A stretch of 64,000 nt of DNA. Origin: Adiantum capillus-veneris (Eukaryota > Streptophyta > Polypodiopsida > Polypodiales > Pteridaceae). The position numbers and the translations under genes were made by a program. Position 1 is the first letter of the stretch. Every line of letters starts with the position of its first letter. Positions 29,801-44,800 of the stretch are shown here, piece by piece. Under the pieces are notes generated by a model. That model worked only from the letters and a program-made list of their open reading frames with translations. It did no database searches and was not told the DNA's origin. The DNA lies in contig CM043952.1 in NCBI GenBank assembly GCA_014529385.2, forward strand, positions 158,129,557 through 158,193,556, given 5' to 3'.

Positions 29801-32800
29801 TGCTCGCACAAAGCACATTGAGGTGCATTATCTAATGGAATTGGCCTATTAACTTGAGAGTAGCAAAAATTAGAGAGGGTACTTTTGAGAACTTACTTTG
29901 TGAGAATAATGGGTGAACATAATTGAAGTTAGCAACATAAACATAGCATTTAGTTAACTTGGCATGAACAATACTTTTGCAAGAGAGAGAATTTAGAGTA
30001 CATGATAGTAGTTGAGGACCGGATTTATGTGAAGCCGGCGGTCCCCTCTCCAATAGGCATTTGTATTATGATTTCTCTCATAAAGAGAGACTTGTTACAA
30101 TACAATCTTTGTGTTCCTTGTGACATAGGTGATACAATGAAGATGGAAAGCTTCATGCATCACGAGCATAACATAAACTTTGTGGAAAGCATTAACTATC
30201 CCAAGCCTCAGTCTCAAGACCTCAAACACCTTCGAAGGTGGAGAGAGCTAGTAGGGAATGAGCGTAGGGAAGAGGAAGAAGAAACATTTCATAGGAGAAA
30301 GAATTAGTTCCTCACTTATCATCACTCTTTTTGCTAGCATACATAATAGCATAGTAATGAAGATGGAGAAGATGGCAAGCTTAAGCATTGAAGCATGGAT
30401 CTTGGTTGGATTTGCATTCCATAGCCAAGAGTATTGGTGTAGGCTCTCAACCTCTCTACTTGCTTGGAGAAGGAGAGGGAGCTCTTGCACTTTGCACTCA
30501 CACAATGAGAGTGTGTGTGAGTGTGTGTGGGAGAGTAACCCCCTAAGCAGGCTCCCTACTTGCTTTGGTCGACCCCCACTTGTAGCTCATGCTTGAAGCT
30601 AATTGGACCACTCTAGGCCTAGCCACTCATAAGCAAGAGTCATACCAAGCAAAAGGGTAGCCTTGGGACAAGTGTCCCCCTTTCCCCTTTGAGAGAGAGG
30701 GTTTGATAAATGCTAAAATTATTAAATAAATCCACTAAATTATCATTGGACCCCTTGGAAGGCCAACCAATAGGCTTTAGAAATACCATGAAGGTAACCT
30801 AGCTAGGGGCTTGACATGTGTCCTACTTGCCTCTTGGGCAAGGGGTTCCCTTTGGGAAGAGAGTGGTCAAGCAACCACCTCCCCTTCTTGCATGGCTCGC
30901 CCCCTCCTTGTAGGGATTCACTTCGACTTTTGTGCCACCTCAAGCCCCTCAACCTTGGGCCTAGTTCTCACCACAAGCTTGGCCCTTAAGCCCCTCAAGC
31001 TTGGGTTGGGTTCTCATCTCAAGCAAAACCCTAGCATTTCAAGCATGACAAGCACCTCAAGCATCTCAATCATCAAGCGTCTCAAGTATCTCAGTCATCA
31101 GGAATGTCAAGCACCTTAAGCTTGGGTCAGGTTCCCACCTCAAGCACAGCCCTAGCTTACCTAAGGTCAAAGGACTTTTAACACTAATTATTGGAGGTCT
31201 CAATGAAGTTAACCCTAAGGTTTTTATGCTCTCGTTGTTTCATGTAGACATCTTCATCTAGATCCTCATGAAGAAATGCTGTGTTCACATCCATTTGGAC
31301 AAGTTCCATGTCCTGGATAGCAACCAAGCCAAGCACAGTGTGAAGTGTAGTCATCTTGAATGCTGGAGAGAAAATCTCATCAAAATCCACACCTTTTTGC
31401 TGCTTGAAACCCTTCGCAACTAGATGAGCCTTGTACTTAGGCTTGGGATCCTTTGTTGTATATTTCTTATTGTATAGCCACTTGCAAGGTAAAGCATTTT
31501 TTCCTTTTGGTAATTCAACCAAATCCCATGTCTCATTAGCCACAATTGAATTATATTCTGATTGCATAGCCTGCTCCCACTTAACAAATCGTCCATTTGT
31601 ATAACTTCTTTGTAGCAAGTTGGCTCTCCACTCTCAGTGACCAAAATGTGGTGTATACCCGGCTCAAACCGCTTGGGTGCACATGATACTCTTACAGAGT
31701 GTCTCAGTGCCTGACTGATGGACTCTGCTCTCTTTGGAGCAATAGTAGTATCTTGCACTTGAGAATTATGTGCAGCACTACTGAACTGAGTTGGTTTGGA
31801 GGCTACATCCTCCAAACGAATGCGTCTGTACTCAAATTCTTTAACGGGCTTCTTGTGCATTTGTTATTCATTGAAAATCACATGTGAGGTGTGAGCTACG
31901 AATGACTTTGTTGGATTTTGGGTGCCAGAGACGATAGTCCATCTCTCCATTTGCACCATAGCCAATAAAAATGCATTTGTGTGATTTGGGATCTAACTTG
32001 CAACGAAGTTCTTTGGGCACATGTGCATATGTCTCACATCCAAATATACATAAATGCTCATAGCTTGGTGTTTTTCCAGTCCATAATTCCTCTAGAATTT
32101 TGAAATTCAAAGTAGAACTAGGTGACCAGCTGATGATGTGCACTGTTGTTAGAACAACTTTCCCCCAAAACTCTGGAGTAAGCTTCGCCATAGACATCAT
32201 AGAGATAACTCGCTCTAACTACTGCTCCCATTTTGTGCAGGTGTGTATGGAGCAGTAAACTGTCGACGAATGCCTCTTCGATTGCAAAAATCCTTGAACT
32301 CCGTGAAGACGTTGTATCCGCCATTGTTCGTTCAAAAAGCTTTGAGCTTTTTTCTTGATTGGTTCTCAACCATGGCGAGGAATTTCTGGAACATAGAAAA
32401 GACCTCTTCCTTACGCTTAAGAAGATACACCCACACCTTTCTGGTAGAATCATCAATGAACGTGAGAAAATAGTTTGCCCCTCCTAGAGTTTTATGTGAC
32501 TTTGGACCACACAAATCACTGTGCACTAAGTCTAGGGGTTCGCCTAGTTTCTTGTTCAATGGCGAAGATGTCAACCTAGCCTCTTTGCCGTATAGACAAT
32601 GCTCACACAATGGAAAGTTCGTGTAATCTAACACATGCAAGTAGCCAAAAAGCTGAAGTGTTTTTATTCCTTTTGGCTAATATGCCCTCTCAAGCTTCCC
32701 TTGCGCATTACCTAGGACAACTCCCCCCTGGCGATGTGGCCATTATCCATAATGAATTTACTCCCCAAGCCCATTTTATGACTTGGTCATTAAAAGCTTT

Positions 32801-35800
32801 GAGCAAGTTTTTGTGTTTGAGCACCATTGCTCAAACTGCACAAACAACATCTCGACCACATAGATAGAGTGTTCGTCAACACTCAAAACAAACATAGAGT
32901 ACAGGGATCCGTTTTTACGACCTTTCTTCATGACAAGGTTGTTCTTGCGGATCAACCAAGAATGATTACCAAAAACTTTAGTGTAGACAAGATCATCCAA
33001 TTGCCCTATAGAAAGCAAGCTCTTTTGCCTTGATTTTTTGTCTTAATATGGCATGCATGCCAAGCAAGGTTCTCAAATAGCTCAAGGGGTGCACTATTTA
33101 GTACCCCCCTATATAACAAGCATTTGTGGGGTAATTAAAAACCCCCTTTTTTAATTACCCCACAAATGACCCCTTATTTTAGGAAAGTTTCAAATATAAA
33201 AACACCTTATTTTAATTTATGTGTATTAAATTGCCTAATTTTTTTGCATTTTAAAACTCCTCCAGTTGAACTCACATGGTACATTAACATGATTACATAG
33301 TGCATCCCCCAAGTCAAACAATGGATCTCGTCCAAGACCCTTTTTTTACTTTTCTTGTCAACACCAACATTACTTACAATTTCAACTACAAAAACATTAC
33401 TTTCATTTACAACAAAAAATTAAAAGAGGATAACAAGAAAATACCTCTTCTATCTGGACTCCGTTGATTGCTCTGTGTAGCTCCATGGAAGAAATGAGAG
33501 GTGTAGAAGGGACACTATAGTCACCCTGTAGGGTGATGACCCTACCACCATGCTCAAACTTTAGCGTGCTATGCAAATAGATATGATTAGACTAGGGCCA
33601 AATCTATACAACCACTCCCTACCTAAGTACACATCTACTCTAGCTAATTGCATGACCTAAAAATCAAGCAAATCTTTGTAGTCTTTCATGGCTAATGGAA
33701 CTCCCAAGACTATGGTAATCCATTTTGTATTGTCTTATCATAACTGTTTACCAAACAAGCCAGTAGTATACTCATGATCGCTCGTGGTATCGGTCAGCCT
33801 TAACTTCTTAACTAATGAATAGTTTAAAAAGTTATGGCTGGCACCATCACCAATGAAGACAATGACTGTACAGCCACCTATGGTGCTATACATGCATACC
33901 ATGTTATGAGGACCTATACTAGGCTGCCACCTAGCTGGTGTCACCAAAAAAGCATGACGCTTATCATAGTGGCACACACAATCACCTCCTTTAACTCTCT
34001 GGAACTGAGAGGAAGCCTCTGCATTGTATACAACTGCTTAGAGGATATACCATCTCCCTTGAGCTCATTGCCACTAGTGCTAGATTTAAGATTTGGAAGC
34101 TCGGCCTTGGTGCACCCTACCTCATTGCAGCTAAAGCAACAATTTTCCTTTTGCATTTTAACGTTTTTTTTTGTGTGGATTTCACACTATCTTTTCTTTT
34201 TAAATGGTCACAATGTTTTAGTCCAACGACCACCACGACTCCCCTGGTCCGTCCTCTTTCCTTGCTTCTTCACTATGGACCCTTTTGTTTTAAACCCCGA
34301 TTCCTTTTCTCTTTACTTCCAGCCCTACTTGCCCCATGTCATCCGCCACAATGCTTGATGTCATTATAAATTTGTGCATATTTGATTGCCTTGGATAATT
34401 CTTTCCATGGAAGAGACCCAACCTACTCAAGATGATCATCAATGAGACCCCTCTTGAAGCCTTGCAGTGTCTGGATTGCATTGATCCCTTTCAACCTGAG
34501 TACTATCTCTCTATATATGAGATGTACTGAGTTAGAGACTTGTTCTCCATCGAGCACTTGTCCCATAACTCCCAATTTCTCTCTTCTTCATTGCCTCGAA
34601 AGAATTTCTTTCAAAACATCGTTTCAAATTATGCCCAAGTGGCAGGACAAGTAGTAAAATTCATCCACCACTTGTATGCCTTATCAGTCAACAAGAAGCT
34701 AGCCTCTACAGGCTGCACACGACTAAATTGATTTTATAGGCATGAATGTCCGACCACTTTACTGAGAACATATTCATTGAATATTTGCTCTACTCTTCTT
34801 CCTCACCTTCAATGCTAGGGAATTTAAAATCCTTGAGTAGGGACGAAGTTGTCTCTATGGATGGCCCCATAGGCACATCCGCTTGGATTCCTTTGACTAT
34901 GGGTGAGGCTATGCTCACTCATGCTATGGGAGCCCTCCTACTATGAGGAAGATTAGAGCCTACCAAAGCAGTTATCGAGGCATCTAGGCATGTGGAGATG
35001 CTTTGTAACATCATGACTACATCATAATGGACTTTCTCTAAGGTGGTCAATTTTACGTTAAAATATTTAAACATCCCTCTAGAGAGCTCCATCTCTGTCA
35101 AGATGTCAATAAGGTCTGCTAGGTCAAAGAGCTTTCAACTATACTATTTCTAAAACTACGTGCATCGAATAAGCATGTATCTTACCAAGCACGTGGAGCT
35201 TGCTTCAAACCATACAAAGCCTGCACACATTGTCTTCTTGCCCTTTTTGAGAGACTCCACAAGAATTCCTTAAGTAAAGCACCAATCAAAATTGTATTCA
35301 TTAAGTCCAACTCAAGTGCATTCTAGCCATTATGAGATGCCAATGCACAAATGCTACAATGAATGGTAGTCAAAAGTGGGAGCAAAAAATCTCATCAAAA
35401 TCAATGTCTTCTCTTCACTATGCTCTTTTATCTTATAGCAATCAATCTTACCACCACCCTTCTGTTTCAACTTGAAAACCCACTTAGTACCAATAGCTTT
35501 CTTGATGGGAGGTAAGTCACACAAAGACCATGTATCATTCTTCATAATAGCATCATACTCAAATTGTATTGTAACCAATCGGTTTCTTGATTTTGATGCT
35601 TCATCAAATGACAAAGATTCTTCCTCATTATACATACTGAATGAAACCAAAACATAGCAATTTGATGGATAAGTAGCATGCTGAGAGCCTATATGAGTAT
35701 GACTAGACAAAGGTACACCCAATCCATTGTTACACAAAGATTGCACTAGCCATTTTGGCAAGCCTCTAGCCTACTCATTTTCAGCCCTATCTTCATCAAT

Positions 35801-38800
35801 AACATATTGTACATCTTTATAAAAATTGGCTAGTCTATAATGTCATTTGAAAAATGCATTGGTTGGATGTGTGACTCATTAAGAATTAAATGTATACTTC
35901 CACCATCAAACAAAGGCAACAATGTATCATATACTTCTATGAGATCACATCTATCTCCTTCATATATGCCAAAGCATTAATAGCATCTTCCACAAACACA
36001 ACATCTTGACTATTCAAGATATTCTTCATTTGTAGATGATACAACATGTAGCCCTTGCTTTCTAAACTCTCTCTAAATTGTAATCAACAAGTAAATTTTG
36101 CAACCTTGTCATCTAATTGTTAGACTAACTCAAGCAATCGAAGATAGCAAGTGACCAATAGATGGATTCTCACCATGCCAAGCTTCATATGGAGTGATAG
36201 ACTATAATGCTTTAGTGGGACACTGTTTAGTAAATATGCAATACAAAGGCTAGCCTCAAATTCAAAAGCCATGTTGCAAACAATTTCTATGAACTGTGGG
36301 GATTAAGTGGATAACCCATGCATGTTTAGACTAATCATAAAAAAAAGTTACAAAGTACAAATAATATTTAAAAGATTGAGCCAACATTGGGCCAAAAATG
36401 TCACTATGTACAAGCTTCAATTGGTAAGCAACCCACACAAAACCATCCTTAGGAAACTTAGAATGCTACATTCCGCCCAAAATATAGCCTTCACATACAT
36501 GTTTCAATGGCTCCTCAAGACGGGGCAACGAAGCAACCATATCAAATTTCTTCAAATGCAACAAACGAAAAAAAATTGGATGTCCAAAATGTGCATGCCA
36601 AAGTAAGTATCTGAATCTACCTTTGTTTTGGAAACCTTGCATGCTAAACCTTCCACATGAATTTTTGCTAAATTCATGTAGCGTAAAGCTTATAAAGCCC
36701 ATAAATAACAAAAAACCCAAAAATTAGACCATGTGGAGTACATATGTCCTTCACAAAGTTGACTACTACAAGACCTAGTTTAATAAGTGTAGATATGTAC
36801 AAGAGGTTTTTCTTGATCCTGAGTACATAGTAACCACCAAGTGTAGATATCTACAATTTTTTTTTCCCAATCTTAGATATATACAAACCACCAACAAGTG
36901 TGAAAGAATTTTCACCTATAGCAGTAAACACAATCTTTCCACACCCTTAACCTGATAAGCAACATGGTGAAACGAGTTTGGTAAATGTGACAATATTCTC
37001 GTTAGGGACAATCTTAAAAAGAAAAAAGAACATGATCAAATGTAATGTGTTTAGTTGCACCACTATCAAAGTACCACACATGATCCATTTTTTTAACAAT
37101 ACATGCATCATGATAGATGGTTCATATTGACACTATGCAGTACAAGCCCATTAGATCCATCCTTCATCCTACATAACATTTGTTGAATTTGAATTCGAAG
37201 AAGCATTTGCAATGGCTATGAAAACTTGCACCAAGAACTATATGATGTATGAAAACCATCAACAAAAACATAAACTAGTATATATACTAATTATATTTAT
37301 TTAAAAATTATTTCACTATTTTAACAAACTAAGGTGTTTTTCAAGGAAAGATCTATTAAAACTTAAACCATTAAATTTTTGATTTTTTGACATGTCCACA
37401 TTCCTTGTGAGTACTTCTATCAAATGACTGTAGGATCTTGCAAAATGAGTTTTGTATCAATATATATTTTTTGTGTTACAGTATAAATAACATAGTACTT
37501 TAATTGGGATATTTCATAGAAATTACACATATTGAAAAAATAATGAATAAATCAAATTAAGCTCCTCGATACATGCTTAATTATTTTGCGAGATAACTTT
37601 TGCAATATATGAGCGACACTATACCTGAATTCAAGTTTTTATTAGGATCACAATGCTATGCCAACACGTGACATGTTAGACTAAGAGAGGCTTTACACAC
37701 AAAAAGTACTCTTTTTGTGAGATCAATTGAGAATTAAGACTTATCAAGATGTTCTTGGGTGTTTTGTGTGGGCAAAAGTTTGTGGTTCTAAAAATTGAGT
37801 TTCTTATGAAATCGATTCAGAATCAAGACTTTTCAAGGTGTTCTTGGCTATGTGTTTTGCGTGGGTACTAGTTTGTGGCTCTAAAAAATGAGCACAAGTA
37901 TGGTACAATTTCTCAAGAGGCTACTATTAATATTGCTTGTAATGTCAAAACCTGCTACGAGAAACATTTTTGGATGGCATTTTTGCCATATATATGGTAG
38001 TGATATGTGTGAATGCACTTAGGATTGCCAAGGCATTTTTTTCCTCACTAGGAGGGTTTTTTTCTTCGTGTTTTGTATATACACCTATTACTCTAGGACC
38101 ATCTTATTTTGTATTTTCACGCTTAATAATACACTCTCTATTGTGTGTCTTGAGCTTATTCTCCATCTCCAAGTTGTGTGTGCATTCTTGCAACCCTAAC
38201 TTCAACAAGGTATTTAAGCAAGATGCATCCCCCTGGCCATCATTGCCAACATCGTTAGTATCCCAGTGCTCACTTTCTCCAATTTGGATGTGATTTGGTG
38301 AGTGTCAATAGGTCAATAAATACTTTAGAAAGGCTTTTGATTCGGGTTTGTTTTGGCCTTTGTTTCCACTACTACAAGTACTCCACATGCAATTTCGCTC
38401 TTTTGTGTAGAATTTTGCCCATTGTGAATTTTTGCAAACAAGTCTTTGGCACTCTATTGTGGTTTTTACTATATGGCACAAACAATTTTTCTTGACTTTC
38501 TACTTGTTGGAATTAGGGTTGCAGAGAAACGCACACAGCTTGGAAAAGACGAAGGAAGCTCAAGGCACACAATAGAGAGTGTGTTACTTAGTGTGCAATG
38601 GAAAGATAGATAGCCCTAGAGTGATGGGCGTATATACAATGCACAGGGGAAAAAACCTCCTAAAGAGGGAAAAAATGCCCCGGCGGTCCTAGTGTGTTCA
38701 CACACATCACTACCACATGTATATGGTAACAAATCCCCCCTGGCGTTGTCAGGAGTTTTCTGGAGCAAGGGATTGCGCATATGTACATACACATGCATGG

Positions 38801-41800
38801 TGCATCAAATAAAGAATTGCCCATTTTCCTTAGCCAGGTGGTTACGTGGGGCCCACATGTGTACAGGTAGGACAGCATGTACATAGTTCATCGATTTTCA
38901 CTATCACCAGTACCAGTATGTTTTTTCTATGATAATGAGGAGTTTATAGCGCGTAAAAATTCTCGAGGAAGCTATCCGCGGGCCGACGACGTGAGGTCAG
39001 CAGGTGCGTCAGATGGCATCTAGTGGCGTCAGGAGGAACGAGGTCAATATTTGCACGCGGATGAGGACGAACACAACGTGGGTGTTTTCTTGTGAGAGTT
39101 ATGCAGAAAGGTCATCATTAGGACCACTTTTTGGGGCCACTTCACGTGGTGGCGAGATGCATTAGTGGAAAAAAGCTGAGTGCCAGGTGTGCGGATGATG
39201 CAAAAAGGTGACAACTATGCACTACGAGGTCAGTTTTTGGCCTGTTTGGGGTCCGTTTGAGGTCATCTAAAAGGCCAAGGGTGCCCAACTAATAAAGCTA
39301 AGTGTGGGAACTGAAAAAACTGAGAAAAGACCAGAAAAAAACGTGGAGAAGAGAGGAGGAACAGCCGCAGCTGTGTTTTTGCTCATTTTGGAGCCTGTTT
39401 TGGCCGTAAACTGTTCATCCGAGGTCGGATTTGAGCACTTTGACATTGTAGACTGGGGTTTTGGGCCGTTCCGGACGCGATGGAGCTGTCCATTTTGCCA
39501 AATTTCTCACTCTTTTCCTGCTGTTTTTTTGTGTAAGTTTCTCCTATGAGCGAAGTTTCTGCTCTAGTTTGTGATTGTATCTGGCTTATTTTACCCATAT
39601 TGTGTGAGCTGTTTGCCCCATTGGTGTTGGCCCAAGCTCATTTGTATCTAAACATCAGAAATTCTCCTCTTTTGAGCTAAGTTTTTTGGGTGTGTGTGTG
39701 TGTGTGTGTCTGTGTGGAGTGGGCAAGTGGATAGTCTCTCTCCTCTCACTCCAGAGGTGTGTTCCCTGTCTCGGCCAGGTGTGTTGTGTAAGCCGAGTGG
39801 TGCCCCATAGTGTGTGTGTGTATCTTCCCAAGAGTGTGTGTCGGGTCGTTATAGAGGCGCTGTGTGTGTTTTCATCCCGCTCACATTCTTTTGGTGCCCC
39901 CACTGAGGATCTTCTTCGAGTACCTTCTGCGTCGAGCTTCAAGCTTCGAGATTTGGGGTTACAGGTTGCAGGTTGCAGATTACAGGTTACAGGTTACGGT
40001 CACAGGTACAGGTACAGGTACAGGTGATTCACACAGGTACAGGTAGCTGGAGTACAGTGATATACTAGCAGTGATGTCACTTGCAGTTGTTGTGGGAATG
40101 CATCACTTGGCGCCTATTTGAGCGCATTGTCTGCTGAATTGTACGTTACTTGTGGAAACTGCCATTGTACGCATTTGTGGAGCCATACTTGGTTGTATTT
40201 GGCAGTCCCAGCCATTTCTGAGACTTGGTCTGGAAGATAGTCATTTCTGAGACTTGACTATATGCGATTTGCATTAGCCTTCGTGTGAGGGTCGATAGTG
40301 TGAGGTTTTTATTGAGCTGGGGGATTCTCAAATGTGGAGATCCTTTCGGTGATACAGGTAGCTGGAGCACCCTTTTTGTGACCTCGCCATAGGCTATGTA
40401 CTAGTGATTCCTACTTGATGCTCGGGTTCTATTGTTGACAGTTTATGCATACATAGACAGTCTATATTTTGGGTTCCTACTGCTCTACTTCTGGGGAAAC
40501 TCTGTCGAAATTTTCCCAAGTTATGATGGCTGGTTTTTTGGTATTTTGAGCCATTTATGCTGTTATGCTGCTGAAATTTTGGCAAAATCAGAGGTTGAGT
40601 CAGGTGTGCCTTCTTGGGAGCTTCATGGTTGGCTTTAATGGATGATCAAAATGGCCCTCAGTTCACTCCTTTTCATTTAACTCAAAGAATTCAGATTAAT
40701 GTTCATGTGTCCAGGAAGATCTTTTTCCAGCAGCGCATAGTCTTTATGTTTGGGCCAAGAAGATTGAGAGAGATCCTGGAATGTCCTTTGCCTGTTGTAA
40801 TTCCAATGATCAACTACGAAAACTCATTTGATGTGCATGTGTTTGTCCTTATCTAAAGCTGAGCTCCATTGAAGTTTCTAGGGATTGGGTAGTGAAAAGT
40901 TTTGGGTTCTTGCACATGTGTTCGAAAGGGTTCTCAAAGCATCATAATTTGGGTAGCCATGGCTTTCTCTTATCCGGAGTTTCATGGAAGAAGTGATGAA
41001 GATGTGGAAGAATTTTTGGAAAAGATGGAGGTTGCCTGCATTAGCAACCAGATTCATGACCCTACGCAAATGTTACGCCTTCTGCAAATTTGTTTGAAGA
41101 GTGATGCACGAGTTTGGTCCAAGGCATTTGAAGAGGAGTTGCGTGCAGCAGATCCACCTATAAGATTGAGTTGGGACAATCTAAGGCATGGATTGGAAGT
41201 GGAGTTTGTGAAGATAGAAGATCCTGACAAAGTGTGGCAAGAAGTACAAGGTTTGGTGCAGAAGGAAGGTGAGCCAGTAGATGCGTACATACGTAAGTTT
41301 TCATTGGCATGGGAGCGAATGTGCAAGGCTTTAGCACCACAGGTACCCCCGCCTGACATGATGAAGAAGGACAGGTTCTTGGCTGGTCTTTGGGAGAATA
41401 TACGTTGGAGAGTGGAGCTAAAGAAGCCTAGGACATATGAAGATGCACTAGAGGTAGCAAGGAACAAAGAGTGGAAGCTGAGGAAAATGAGCCAGTTAGG
41501 GGTGGAGTCTTTGCCCATGAGGTCTGAATTTCAGCCTATGGACTCTTTACAAGGTCGTATGTCAGGGGTTCATCATGAACCAGTGGTTCCTGTTACTACT
41601 CAGGTTATGCCAGCAGTGGTCACTACAGCAGTGCAAGATGATGGCCTAAGGCAAGACATGAGGCAAATGGTAGATTTGATGAAGAATCTCAGCCTAAACA
41701 TGCTAGGTCAAGTGGGAAATAATCGAGGTCGAGGGCGGTTTACAAATCATCCAGGAGGTGAAGAAAGACCTAGGAATGGTGTTGGACAAAGCAATGGTAG

Positions 41801-44800
41801 GTTTTGGAGGCAGACGCCCACATGTTATAATTGCGGAGAGTTGGGCCACATCAGCCCGCAATGTGATAAGCCACCAAGGATGGGGGGAGACATGTATCCA
41901 TTGCCAAGACAGGTGCTAACTAGGTCAAATGATTATGGCATCGAAATTAAGGGAGACGAAGGAACGAGTGGACTGACCCAGGAGGAAAAGGGAAAGACAA
42001 AAGTGCTAAGTGTAGTCACCTTGGAGAAGGCATCAAAGCTAGAGGATACATTAGTGATGCCTATTGGGAAGAGGACCACAGAGGATAAGGAAGGAAGAAG
42101 TGCCCCAGGTCCTAGTAAGAAGAAAGGAAAGAGCCATGAAGGCGAGGATGTCAAGGCCAAGAGGAAAAGGAGAGCTCGTCGAAAGTTTCATGTTTCAGAT
42201 TTTCCACTAGGGGATGGGCAATTAAGCTATGACTTAAAGGAGGATCTGACGAGCAGGAAGGCAGATGTTACTTTTGGGCAGCTTATAGAGATGGTGCCTA
42301 AGCTAAAGCGACAGTGGAAGAGGATGGTTAACCCAATGGAGAAAGAGCCAGAGAGAGGTTCAGTAAAGGTGTTGGCAATGGATGAGCTACCAGACATTTG
42401 TCCAATAGTAGATGTGTGGCATAAAAGGAAAAATTTGGGACAAGGTTATGTGGATGGCGGAGCCCAAATATGCGTCATAACACACTCATGCGTTGAGAAC
42501 ATGGGTCTCACAGTGGCTGGGGTGTCAGGTTTTCGGATCAGATTGGCAAACCATCAAAAAGTAAAATGCTTGGGTGTTGTAAAGAGCTTAGAAGTGGAGG
42601 CATATGATGCAAAGGCAGTGGTTGATTTTCATGTGATGCCAGTAGGGTTGGGAGCATATCCTATTATACTGGGCAGACCATGGTTACGTGCAGTGGGAGC
42701 TGTTCAAGATTGGCGACATGGTACGATTAGCCACTATGGAAAGACAGGTACCAAGAAGCTTTATAATATGGACACAAGGAAACGATTAGAGGAGCTTTAT
42801 GAAGATGAGGATGAGTCTAGTGATGAAGACTCTTCCACGGTGACAGATGAGGGTGATAGCACTACCAGCAGTGATGAGGATGCTGATGTTGCATTTCTTT
42901 TGATGGACAAAGAAATCCAGGAGTTTGGTTTAGTTGCATTTGCGAATGAGGTTGAAGATGAAAGTGAAGGGCCTTATGAAGTGATTGAAGGGCTGATGCA
43001 AACCAAGGTTGAGTTGTCAAAGAAGCAGGAATTAATGACGCAAATGATTAGTGGAGACCTCTCAGCTATGGAGAAGGATATATTTTTGCATATGTTGGCT
43101 AGTTTTCCTGATTTGTTCATTACTTCATATGAAGAGATCAGAGGGTTCAAGGGTGAAGAGATGCATATAGAGCTGAAAGAAGGTGCTAAGCCAGTGCGGC
43201 AAAGGCTAAGAAGGATGGGTCAAGAGCAAATGGAAGCCTTGCGGGTAGAGGTGGACAAGTTATTGAAGGCAGGGTTCATAGTCCCTGTGGAGACCACAGA
43301 ATGGGTGAGTCCAGTAGTAGTCAGTCCAAAGAAGGATGGGAAGTGGAGGATTTGTGTAGATTTTAAACCCTTAAATGCAGCCACTAAGAAGAACCCATAT
43401 CCTCTTCCATTCATCGATCAGATCTTGGATTCAGTGGCAGGTTATGAGAGGTACAGTGTGTGTGATGGTTTTTCAGGCTATTTTCAATTGAAGATTGCTC
43501 TTAAAGACCGCACAAAGACAACTTTTATTACGCCATGGGGCTGCTATTGCTACACAGTATTGCCATTTGGGTTGTCAAATGGACCTTCCTTCTATCAAGA
43601 GAGAGCAAATTGGGTGCTGGAACCATTCATTGGTAGTTGTGTTAAAGCTTTTATGGATGACTTTTGTGTCTATAGCAGTAGGGCTGATCACCATGAGAAG
43701 CTACAGATGGTATTGGCTCGATATGATGAATGTGGAGGACAACTAAATCCAAAGAAATGTCATCTAGCACAGCCAAGGGTGAAGTTATTGGGCCATATGG
43801 TGTCAGAAAATGGCATTGAGGCTGATCCAGATAAGGTGAAGTCTATTATTCTTCTTCCATCACCTATGAGTACGGAGCAATTGGCAACCTTTATACACAA
43901 AGTGAAGTACATGGCACGGTTTATTCCATTGTCTTCGCAGCTTCTTTATCCATTACAGCAAGTGGCAAAGCATGATCCATTGCAATGGGATGACAAGTGT
44001 GAAGAAGTGTTTCAAGAGGTAAAAGAGGTGTTAGGGGGGTTGTCAGCCATGCAGGCTCCTGATTGGGAGAAAGTTTTTTATGTAAATCCATCAGTAGGGG
44101 ATGATGCCATTGGAGCCATGCTATTGCAAAAGGGGAAGGGCAGCCATTATATGAGGCCAGTGTATTGTGCAAGCCGAGTGAAGTTGGTAGCGGAGAGAAA
44201 GTTATCGGAAGTAGAGCTAGTGATGGCCAGTGTAATATTTGCTTGTCGACGATTTCGTCATTACTTGCTACCACGGCCTTTTGTTTTCTTGACGAGTTAT
44301 GCCTTTTTGCCACAGTTAATTAATGGTATTAACATGTCAAATGTGGTGAAGAAATGGGTAATTGAGCTGCAAGAGTTTGAGTTCTATTTTCTAGTGGAAG
44401 ATAGTACAAGGGCTACCCTAGCTGATTTGTTGACCTACAAGGAGAATCCCCTTATTGTTAAGGAAGAGGTGGTGAGAAAGGTAGTTGAAGAAGTGCCACA
44501 GATCAGCAATGCACATGTGTTGTTCTTTGATGGTTCATACAGAAAGAGCCACGATGCAGCTTTAGGGGGTATAGCACTTTATGATCCAGAGGGGAAGCTA
44601 GTATGCAAGAGAGGGTTCAAATTGGATGCGCATAGTAACAATGAGGCTGAATATGCTACATTGGAAGCCGGATTACACATTTGTTTGAAGCATGGGGTTC
44701 GAAGGTTGAGCATAAAAGGTGATGCCTTGTTAGTGGTGAAGCAAGTGCTGGGTGTGTGGAAGAGCAAGAACACCTCATTGAAGGAAATGTGCTTTAGAAT